From Euglena gracilis (Eukaryota > Euglenida > Euglenophyceae > Euglenales): 64,000 bases of DNA. This document shows, piece after piece, positions 44,701-56,600 of this stretch. The stretch spans positions 36,040,100-36,104,099 of the forward strand of contig CP154956.1 of NCBI GenBank assembly GCA_039621445.1, given 5' to 3'. Each line of letters begins with the position of its first letter. Position 1 is the first letter of the stretch. The position numbers and the translations under genes were made by a program. The notes under the pieces are model-generated. The model did not search any database and was not told the DNA's origin. It saw nothing but the letters and a program-made list of their open reading frames with translations.

Positions 44701-47628
44701 ACAAAACATGAACGTTTTCGACCAAAGAAGGAAGGTCTGACCATTGAGGCCCCCCCCCCCAGTCCTGTCTCTCCCCGCAGCGTCCAGTGGGTCACCAACA
44801 ATTCCCAAGCGATGGCAGCCCACGCCTTGCCCCCCCCCCCCCGCAGGTCGCAGCAGCTCCTGCGGCGCATCGAGGAGCCCATGAACAAGTTCCAGCAGAA
44901 TGCCATCATCATGTCCAACCAGAAGGAGTCCAAGAAGATCATCAAGTCGTACAACAAGATCGCCCGGGCCCTGGTGGAGTACGAGGCCATCTGGCTGAAC
45001 GCCTGGAAGCAGAGCATCTCCAACTGCCGGGCCGGGCTGGCCGCAACCCTCATCGTCCGGGACCAGGGGAAGCTGTACGTCAATTTCGACATGGTGTGGG
45101 GGGGAGGAAAGCTGCACATGACACCTAAATGAGGGGGGAAACTGGCAAGTGTCCGGCTCTATGGAGTCCATGGTGCGATGGAGACATTTAAGGCTTTGTG
45201 TGTGCATCATTTTCATGTTTTCCTTCCATCGCGTCTTTGCTCTTTGCAGGAGATTTTCCAGCTCATCCGAGAATGCAAGTGCCTGTTGCTGATTGGGATC
45301 AAGCTACCTGAGGCCCCATACAGGCGGTTTTCTCCAGCCTTTCCCCCCTCCATCTGCAAGAAGTTCCTCCCCTCCGTCCATTAAATCCCTTCTGCAGCTG
45401 TTGTTGCCCTGGTTCAGGGGGCGTCAAATTGGGTACCTACCATAAAATCATTTGGTCACTGGCCAACCCCCCCCCCCCCGGAGGGGGTAACTGGTATTTT
45501 CAGAGCAACTGACTTGTTTTTTTTTTTGGCCTGGAACTCCCTGGTGGGGGTTGTCAAAACACCACTAAAGTGACCCGGCGCCTCTGGCCTCTTTTCACGT
45601 TTGTTGTCAAATTTCCTTTGTATTCCAGAATGCCCCCCCCCCCCAGGCCCTCCCCCCCGGCGGGGGGGGGGGGGGGTAGTGACTGACTGATTTTCCAAAA
45701 AAGTGATTGACTGGTTGTGGAAGAGTGGAAGTCACCTCCCCCCGTGGGTCTGTGAAATAGTGGTACCTACCTTTGTCCATTTTGCTTTGGGTTTTCCCCC
45801 TCACCGGTGGATTCTCCGACCTGCGGTTTTGACCCCTTGGGGATCTCTCGTTGGAGGGAAAGGAGCCTGGTGCCGCGCATGGTGTTGATGCAAGCCACGA
45901 AGCTGAAGATGTTCTACACCCAGCTGACCCACGCCCTGAAGGAGTATGACCGCGTGGTGGGGATGATCAACCCTGTCACGCAAGCGTTGATGCTGCCGAA
46001 CATTCAGGTATGTTTGCCAAGGCCCAGGAACGCTCCTCCCATTGTTTGATTTAATATTCTTCTTGGGACTGAAGCAGCGAAGGTCAATTCAGCCAAAACA
46101 TATTTTTTTGCTCAATTTGCCAGGCAGCAAATCTTACAGTACGACAAAATCCAATGCAATGCTTTTTCTTTGTGCTAACACAATGCAACACAACACAATA
46201 GAGTACAGTGCAATAATACAGCACAATACAATACAATACAGTACAGTACAATGCAATGCAATACAATACAATGCAATGCAATACAATACAATACAATACA
46301 ATGCAATACAATGCTACACAAACAATTTGCATGGCGGCAGGCACTGGACAAGCTGGTGTACCCCGGGGAGACCATCCTGACGTGGCAGAGTTTGAACATT
46401 GATGGCTACTTGGCCAAGCTTGCGGTCGGTGTCAGCCGATTGGAAGAGCTTGTGCAGAAAGTGAACGGCATCATTGACAACCGCTCTGACCTGCTGTTGC
46501 GGCTCAAAATCGGGGGGGGGGGGAGATATGCAAGTTGCATAATTTTCAATTTTTTTGCATCTCACAATGAGTTAACAGGGATATTCCAACATTTTTGACA
46601 AAATTTGAAACAATTTAAAAACAGCATTTCAAGGTGCTGAATGTGGTGACAAAATTTGAACGTAATTGGTCGGTAAAGATTGTTTGCACCTCACCTACAT
46701 TTGGTGCCCACCCATGACTTTTGCAAACATGATGAGGCAATGGCGGATCCCCCTCCCCCTCTGCCTTGTATCATTCGGGGTGCGTTACCCAAGTCGTGGC
46801 AAGCAAGAAAATCCTAAAAAACTTCGTGGCAAGGGCGGGGTCGGCTATGAGCGAGAGCCAGTGAGTGGGGAGGGGTGTGGCAACCCTAATTACTCATGCA
46901 GTTGCCAATCCAGCACGAGACACATTAGATACAATCATAGCTGGGAAGGAGTGATGGATGATGTGGTGAAACACTGTCATGAAAGAAATGAAAACATTCG
47001 TTGGATTCATCCGTGCATTGGTGGTTAATGCCGAATGATGGAACTGGTTTAGCACCAAGTCAGCCATTGGGTCCAGAGCAACTTGCGCATGATCTCCAAG
47101 ACGTTGCTGGTGCATTTGCCGGAGGACGAGTCATTCTCTTTGGACCAGTTTGTTCGCCTGCAAGAGAGCTATATCAAGGAGCAGTCGGAGTTCATCAACG
47201 TGAAGAATATTGAGGTCAGCGCCAGAAGTGCAACGCCCCCCATAACTCCAATGTGTCCCATGTCCCATCTGGAAATGCAACAAGAAATTGTCCAATACAC
47301 GCATTATTCTTAATGATTTCTTAATGATCTGATGGTACAAGAGAGACAATTTCCACGTCAAATGGCCACCAGGTTTGTGGAAAATTTTGAGGTTGAGCAA
47401 AAAAGTGCTGATTATAGAGGAGTTTTTTTTGTTGGTTTTGAAGAAAAAAATCCAAATAATATTCCCCAATGGATACATTACTGTGTGTCCCAAAATATAC
47501 ACCCCCTGCCCCGTTTTTGGATACCCAATTTATATAACCCCTGATACTTATATAACCCCAATTTATATAACCCCTGGGGGTGATTTTGGTGCAGGTTATA
47601 TGCTGAACCCCCAGGGGGTGTATAGCTC

Positions 47629-47662
<34 letters not shown>

Positions 47663-50600
47663 GAACCTAGATATAAAACTCCTGCCCCCCCCCCTTCCCC
47701 CCAGCCGCCCAGCCGACCAGTGGGACCCCCTTGGGGGTCTTTACATCTAACAACCAACTTTTTTTGCACTTAAAGACAGGTATGTTTGCATTTCTCCCCA
47801 GTTTGTTTGCATTTTATCACAAAAATATCTGCACACTATCCCAAAACTATTTTCATTTTTAAGGATTTTTTTTGCACTTGGAGCTGGTGTTTTGCACAGT
47901 TACCCCTTGAAACTCCAGCCGGAATGTATCTTTTTCATTTCACGGGTGAGGAGTTGCGCATCCATTTCTACTCCGCCTGGGTAAGGTATTAAGTCAGTGT
48001 GGGTTATGTACAAGGGGGTCAGACCCCCCTCCCCCTGGGGAAGGGGGCCTTCAGACTGGGGGGGGGGGGTTGTCCGGACCCCCCCTCTGGAACAAATATT
48101 TTTCTCTTGTGTTCTGGGGATGATTGAAAAATCTGGTAAATTATTTGCCTGATTTTTCGAAAAGCGCGTGAAAACGCGATTTTTGGCCTTTTTTCAGCCA
48201 AAAATATTTTTTTTCCTGGTGCTTTGTGCCTTTGTTTTTTAGACGGGGTCTCCTGCCCCCCCCCTCCCCACTCATTTAATGCCCCAACCTCATACTTTTT
48301 GGTCCGTGTCTTGCATGAATTTATGGGTGTTCAACCACAACAATTGGCGGCACACTGTCACCCCAGGTGCCTCAAAGGCGCTGGACCTCCTAAGCGATTT
48401 CCCTAACTTTCCCCATCGCTTCAGGTCCAGAACGCGACCCAGGACGTCATCCACGCGATCACAATGGCCCAGCAGGACGACGGGATCAAGGCGGTCATCC
48501 CCCCCGACGAGGTGAAGAAGCTGATGCTGCACTTCAACCGGCTGATGTTCAAGGCCATCCTCACCACCACCACCCGGTCCCTCAACCTCATCAAGAAGCG
48601 CGTGGGCACCCGCAGCCGCCACGGGTTCATGCTGGTGGACAAGCCGTTCTTTGATGTCAGCGTGGAGCTCCATGCACCTCATGTGATGCTGAACCCTTCC
48701 CTCGATGAAGTGCAGGTTAACTTTGTTGTTGCGTTCTGAACCGTCAATTTCTGTGGTGATCACACAAGGATGACACAAGAGTGATCACACAAGGTGTTTG
48801 TTTTTAATTTCGGAGAAGTGAAAATGAGACATGGTTTTCAAGCTGTAGGGTTCCTGCTTCAACAAGTGACCACACACAGCTGAACTGAGCTGTAGGTGAA
48901 GCTGATTATAATTCAGCCAGCCCTGAAGGGAAGTGGGAGTGCTGCTGCCTTGAAAACCCAAATGCAGAAGACACCTCCCATGCCCAACAGCAAGGCGGAG
49001 AGGTTGTTTTTTTGGAAGCATGCAATCACTTAGTTGCTGGCCGACCCCCTGGGGGACCGTTTATTTTATTTTTAAACTGGCTGACAAGCTTTGGCTCGAA
49101 CCCCAGTACAAAAGACCACAAAAATGACCCGACCTGGCCATGGCCACAGAAAAATTTTTTTGTGCATTTGTTTCACGGTCAATCTTCCCATTGGATTCCA
49201 GAGTGGTTTCCCCCCTGAAAAAGTGGCTGTTGGTCAAAAATTTGCAAGGCTGGAAGACCAACCAAAAGACTTCCAAATTCAGCCGATACGTTGTTTTTAT
49301 TATTATCAAAAACACAGTGTGGTTGTTTTCTTAAGAGGATTTTGAGAGGAATTTCCCCCGCCAAATGCTCATTGACCGGCCCAAAAAATCCTGTGCTTCG
49401 CACCAAAGTTATCTTTTGGCTGCTTCAATTCGCTGCTGTTAACCCTTTGGACTGCTAAAAAAGTGTCTGACAGTTAAGAAAGCACCAAAAGTTAAGAGAT
49501 GAAAAGGATTTGGCTTTCCCTGGTGGCCAATTTCCATTCCTTTGTGAATGCTTTTGGCCCATGCACCTGAGCCCCACCAACTCACCCCCAAACTCACCTC
49601 CCAAACCTGGTTTTCTCCTCCCTGCATTTGGAGGAAAATGCCTTCCCATTTCCCCCTCCAAGCCCAGTTCATTCATTTGGAAGCATGGAATCATTTGTGC
49701 CACTGCGGCCTTGCCACACAGTGGCACCCCCCCCCCTGCAGAGTGCCATCAACACCGCCGCCACGGAGGTGCTGCGGTGCTCCAAGTACATCAAGCAGTG
49801 GGACGGGCTGAGCAACATGTCGTTCTTCGAGGAGATCGCTAAGAACAAGGAGATCGTCAAGGTGGTGCTGCTGCTCACCGGAGGCGAGCATGGTTTTGCT
49901 TGGACGAAACCGCGCGAAGAAATGCCCTGTCTGCTGTCGCCAATGTCCTCTCCCCAACTTTTGCTTTTTTTTGTGTTTTTTTTTTGATATCTTTGTTGGT
50001 GAACACATTCACTGACAATAATTCACCAACCTAAAAGCAAGAGCTTGATGCTATGCATGGGCTGAAGAAGCAGGTCATGGATTACGTGGATTCTTTCAAA
50101 CGATATGAGTATCTTTGGCTGCAGGTGCGTGTTCACACATTGGGTTGTGAAGAATACCTCTGTGCACATCATTCCAGTTTGAGAGATGCAAGGCATCCTG
50201 GTTTCTGGTGGTAGCGATGGATGTGTAATGGAATGTTGTTATTTTTTTGGGTTCAGCTTTGATTTTAAGGATTTTTTTTTGTCCTGCTTAAATGTGGTTT
50301 GTTTTTATTTGTGTTTTCGTGTTTCATTTTCACCCCGAAATTGCAATTGATTTGTCTTAAAAAAAACCACCCTTCGTTACGTTGCCAGGACAAGGAACAG
50401 GCCTACAAGGAGTTCCTCGCGGGCAACCCATCCCTGGAGGACTTCGAGAACGAGCTGAAGCGGTACATGAACCTCGAGATCGAGATCGGCCAGATCACAA
50501 GCTCGTACACCATTGGCTCCCTCTCCCTGCAGACCACACACCTGAAGACCGCCCTGAAGAAGGAGGCCATGGAGTGGAAGGCACAGTACGCCAAGAACCT

Positions 50601-53600
50601 CCACATCCAAGCACGGAGCAACCTTGAGAACATCCTTTTCGAGATGGTGTGTGGATAATCCACCTTGTATGTGTCTTCCTGTCATTGAACTCGCAGTATT
50701 AATCCAGAGGCTGACCCATGATGGTGGGTCTGTACTCCTTCCCTGAAAAGAGGGATAATAACTGCCGTATTGTTTGCCGGGGGGGATTGATATCCACAAT
50801 TTTTCCGCAATTTCCGCAAGTTTCCGTTGAACCTGAAATGGAAGGCGAGAGATGAGTTTCGGCCAGTTCTGAAATGTTTCACAAGGTAACCCGGTGCTTT
50901 TTTGTGTTAATTTGTTGCAAATTTGCAGAATTTTGTCAACTTTTACAAAAGTTGACAAAATTTGTAATTTCTGGGCTTTTTTAGGTTGTCCCTCCAATTT
51001 CTGCTGGGAAATTAATTTGGCTTAAAAAAATTCGCATTAGACTAGATTTTTTTCCTGAAACCAAGGTTTTCGGCGACTCTTTGCCGTTTTCAGATTTTTC
51101 ACCCAAGAAATTTCATATTTCCAGAATCAGCATGCTCCCAAAATTACAGAAATCATGCCTTTAGACCTTTTTGTTGGAAAAAATGTGAGAACCAGCTCAA
51201 AACTAGCGCCTGTGTTGCAAAATGACCAAATTTATGAATTTTTTTTCTACAGCAGAAATGTGTGCATTCCCGATATCAATTTTTCGCAATTTTTCCGAAG
51301 GCCTCCGATTTCAATCCCCCTCCCGTGTTTGCTTGCACCCGTCCAGCCAACACCCCCCCCCCCAAATATCAGCCAAAAACCCTCCAAATTATTGAAATTA
51401 TTGTTAAAATTATTGAAAATTATTATTATTATTCTGTGGCCCACTCTTGACCCTGGGGACAGTGCCAAACTCGATGTGAGGAACTTCGGATTCTGTTGCG
51501 TAGGGATAAAAAAAATAGAATTAGTGCTTTGATGGTGCCAAACACCCCGTGAGGGACTACGGGGACTCTTTTCCAGACATTTATACTCTTGCAAAGAAAA
51601 CCAATGAAAAATCAATGGAAATGAAAATGAATTGACAAAAATATGAACACAACCCTTGTGGTGGTCCTCAGGGTGGGTTTTCAGAATGGTGTTTGGTCTG
51701 GGCCAGGGAATATCGTCCCCCCAGAGGGTCACCAAGTGAGTTTATGTTGTCTTTGTGAGCAGGGAGTAGCTGTGGAGTCGACTTTAACAGAATTCTTAGC
51801 ATCTACAGCTGACCCCTCACCTGCCACAGCCTGTCGCTTTTTGTCGCTGGTCAAAATGCAGGCGGATTTGACGCTTTCTTTCTGTCATTTTCTCTTTTCT
51901 TCTGTTGCTCCGGAAGTAGCTGACGAAGGAGGTGCCTTTCCCAATTCAATTTCAGACAGTCACGACGCACGACCCATCACTCAAGCGACTGCATTTCAAC
52001 AGAGTCGCATTCCATGTTTTCTTCCGACTTCGTCAGGAGGAGAACGAGAAGCTGCTGGCGGCCCCGATCACGGACAACCTGGCGGACCTCCGCGTCCTGA
52101 TGGACGCCCTGCGGGACATCCGCGAGCGGGAGTCCGAGGTGGAGATCAAGTTCAGCCCGGTGGAGGCCACATACCAGCTGTTGGACAAGTACGAGGTGGA
52201 CGTGGCCAAGGACGAGTTCGACAAGGTGTGTTTCCATTGCTGGCTTCAGAAGGGGTGCGTGTTGCTGTAGTCAGGGATCATTTGCGTTTGGGAAACTTGC
52301 ATGCCAAAATGATTTCCGAAGATTTCGAGGTCCGTTGGTCTGTTAAAAGCACAACCATTTTCATCGCGCTTTATTTGATGTCTATTCACAAAATGGTACA
52401 ATCTTTTCTAGTGAGTTGGGTTCGGCTTTTTTGAGTGCGTGGTGGGCGGCGAATTGGGGGAGGGGGGAAGGGAAGAAGGTGATAAACACCAGTCACTGGG
52501 TTACTAGTTGCTAAAAACTTGGTCAAAAATTTTAAATACAATGGGGCTGGTGAGGCTTAAAAAAAGCTTGTGTTTCCCCCCCAAACGTTCCAGTTTTCCG
52601 GCGCATCATGAACCATTCACACTGCGGATGATGAAAGCATGATCGTTGAAGCATGAATCTCCAATTCTGCAAAGTTAATTAAAGTTAATTGGAAAATCAC
52701 AATTAAGCATGAATTTCTTGTGAAGGGGAAGTGAAAACCTTCCAGCCCTAACCATCCCCCTCCTGCATCTCAGGGTATGGATGCCCCCCCCCCCCCAATT
52801 GTAGTGTCAGCGCCCCCAGTTTGCAGGCGACGATTGCATTTGTGCCTCGAGTTTGACGTTGAGATCATACACTGCGAGGCTTTAACTTAAAGGTTCGCAG
52901 CCCCCCCCCCCCCCCCGCAGGGGGGCAGAGCTGGGCTGCAGCTTAATCCAACGTTGGCTTGTGGAAATCCTAGTGGACCCCCAGGGCCCCGGGGGGGGGG
53001 TCTACTAGTGGCTTTTTGTCCCTGGTAAAATGGTAAAATGGCGAGCTAGTGGACCCCTGGGCCCTTCAGCAAAAGCCTGACTGGGAGAGGGGTCTTGGAG
53101 AGCCCTGCCACTCCTGTGCGGGGGGGGGGGCAACCCCCAAAACTGCGAACAGTTAGCTGTTTTTTCAACCCTCTGCCCAAGACAGATGGTGAGAAACTAT
53201 GGGTCTTTTTTTTTGGCTACGCAGGAAAAACACAACAAAAACCAGTACCTTACAAACAGGGGGTCGCTTAAGAAAATTTGACCCCATCCCCAGGGATAGA
53301 TGGGAAGTCTTTCGGTTTTGAGGTGGGTGGTAGGGGGGGTCCTGAGGGGGGGGGGTAAGGTGGTGGGGGGGTAAATGTCCGAAAAAATTCAAAAATGAGC
53401 ATTTCTCGATTTATTTTCAAAGAAATATCAAGGATTTTTGACCAATTTTGGCCTGTTATCCGGGCTTTTGCTGGTCCACAAAACTGAAAATTTCCCCGGC
53501 CCCTCGGTTTCGAGGCAGGAGGGGAGGTCGCCCCCTCCCTTCGTGTCGGGAGGGGGGGTCCGACCCCCCCTCAAGCCCTCCCATCTATCCCTGCCCATCC

Positions 53601-56600
53601 CCGAAGGGGAGTCCACTACCCAGCTGCCTTTTTGCAGGACACCCCTCTCAGGGATTTTTCTTTTTTTACTTTGGACCCACCCACCCTACCCGGGGGGGAG
53701 GGTAGGGATAGGGTGGGTGGGTCCGCCGGATCCCCTCGCCCCCCGGTACCCCAAGGGCCTTGTATGTCCCCCACCGGAGGCAGGGTTTTGGGTCTTCTTT
53801 TTTTTCCGGCGCGAAGCGGCAAATTTTTTTGACCCTAAAATTGACCCCCCAAAAAGTGGGTCCCCCTCCCCCCCCCCCATCCGGGAGGGGAGTACCCCCT
53901 GGATGGATGGGGGGACCCCCTCCCCCTGGTCTTTAAATAAAATCCTTGACCCCACCCACCAGATTGTTTTCCAGCTGCCCATATGGCAGCTGGACGGCAA
54001 ACGGGTTTTTTTTTGCTTTCCCAGGTGCAAATAATGGGTGGAAATGGGTCAGAAAAGGGCTGCGCAGCTCAAATTTGGTCAAAAAATGATAATTTGCATT
54101 CTTTGGGCATTTTTCAGTTTGAATCTTTTGTTACCCAGCTCGACCCTCTTTCGGGCCCAGTTCCAGCCAGGGGATGGGGCGGGTGGGTGAGGGGAGCAAT
54201 CCAGCCTTTTTTTCCAGTCTGCCCAAATTTTCCAGCCAGCTGGACCTCCCTCTGGGGTCGCTAAGCGACCGTCTGCTTGAAAAACCTGTGCCGGAGGGGG
54301 ATATTTGAATGGTCTGGACCTTCCTTGGGATATTTGAATGGTCTGGACCTTGAGAAAGAGCAGAGTCCAGCAATTGAACCCTCTCGCCTGCCTCCCAGGT
54401 GAGCGACATGCGCTTCAAGTGGAAGAAGCTGCGCCAGATGGCCAACGAGCGCAACGACCAGATCTCCCAGCTGCAGGGCGGCTTCAAGCGGGACCTCATC
54501 GCCCAGGTGGGCCGCTTCGCGCAGGAGGTGGTGCAGTTCCGGAAGCAGTTCGAGACGCACGGCCCGATGGTGGCCGGCATCAGTCCCCAGGAGGCGATGG
54601 AGCGGCTCAAGAAGTACCAGCGCCTGTACGACGACAAGGAGAGGTGTGGCGCTGGCACCGTCAGCCCCCATATTGGAAGGCTGACAAACGTCTGCAACAA
54701 GTTATCCCAGTCCGACTGATGGGGTCGCTGATGACCTAATTGCCTGGTTCCTTCCAGGCGCTGCGGCATCAAAATTAAAAGGAATAGCCAAAAGCCTCAG
54801 GAGTGCCCACCCCAACGATGAAATGAGATGGGAGTCACACACGTCCCAAATACAGCCATGGGTCACCTGGAACATTGTTGGACACACAGTGGAAATTTAA
54901 GGGGAAATCCAGAGCATTGAAAAATCCCTGTGTTGATTGTTGATCAAAATCAGCCATAGTCATATTGGATTCCATCCAAACCCTCTTGCCCCATTCAGGA
55001 AGTGGGACACGTACATGGCCGGCGAGGACCTCTTCGGCCTGCCCCAGAACAACTACCCAGAGCTGCGCAAGACCAAGAAGGAGCTGGAGTTGCTGGAGAA
55101 GCTGTACACGCTGTACATCGTGGTGATCCAGAAGGTCAACGGCTACGCCGACCTGTTGTGGACAGAGCTCGACTTCCAGGTCTCAGCCAGGCTGGCTTGC
55201 TCTGAGTGATGTGTGCTGTGGAAGCAAGTTGTTTTTTGGACGTTTTGTGTCTAGTGAAGTCATGTTTTCTTCATATGTCATTGAAAGAAAGGTCCGCCAA
55301 CATTTTCCACCGACATTTTTCATATTTTGCACCAAGAAAGAGCGGTGCAATGTTGGTGCTATGATATTTCCAAAATCGGAAATGGACCACACAGCAGGGG
55401 TTTTCTTAAGTTGGAGGGGATCCAACCCCCCCGGGGGGGGGTCCAGCCAGCCAGCACTTTTTTTCCAGTCAGCAACCCCCAGCCAGGCTGCAGACCCCGG
55501 GAGGGGGGGTCCGCTGAAATTAAGCTCAGGCCGCCCGGCAAAGCTGGGCTGGACCGAAATTTTTTGAAAAAGGGCTCAAAACTGTCCAAAAATGGCATTT
55601 TTGGGTGGTTTTTGGTTTTCCACCTCTAAAGTGGGCTGAAAAATTCCAACCCAGCTTTCTTTGGGCTTTTTCAGTCATTTTTTGGGGGGGGTATTGCCGG
55701 GCCCAGCTCCCAGCCGGCCGGACCCCCCCCCTGGACCCCCACCCCCTGGGGGGGGGGGCCAGCCAGCACCTTTTTCCAGCCGGCCCTCGGGACCCCCCCA
55801 GGGTGCTTAAGAATACCCCCGACCTTTACCTCCAGGGGACTCCAGTCATCCAGCACTTTTTCCCCATCCAGCAGCTCCAAGCCGGGCTGCGGACCCCCCC
55901 CACCCCCTAGGGTTGTGCCTGGACTGGAAAAATAAAATATTTTTAATTCAATTGAAAATTTTCATGAAAAATATAGTTAAATATGAAAAATATTTTGAAA
56001 AATATGAAGGCGCTGTCCCGGATTTGGGAAGGTGATCCTCGTTCTTCGCTCTTGAGCCATAAAGGAAATCCCAGTGTCTACGCATGCCTTTGGGAAATGA
56101 ACCTGACAAACCCCAGGGGTGGGTGTTGTGAGGCTCTAAAGCGGCTTTTGTGGGCCGAATTTCGGTTCAAAATCGTGACTTTGCTTCTATAGTCTAATAA
56201 AATGATACACCAAGAAAGACATGCAGCTATTCCAAATTTGGCCTTGGAAATTGGGGGGGTTCTACTAGCAGAAAGTTTTCCAATTACTGGCACTATAGTT
56301 GGCAATTTTTTTGGATGCTGTTTTTTTATTATTAAATTTTAACATTGTTTTTCAAAAAAAAACGCCCACGAGGTTTTCACAGAAGCATATTTTTTTCAAT
56401 CATTTTTGGCAACTTTTGGTCATTTCTGCCGAAAAATTCTTCCACAAAAAAGAGTGAAAACAGTCATAAAATTGCATTTTTTTTGTATTTTTGGATGTTT
56501 TTTGACCATTCTTTTGGCAGTTTTTGAACTTAGCAGGATTTGAAGTATGGTTTGGGTGTTTCATTACGAGTTTTTTTTCGATGAAATTTCCCTTTTGTTT

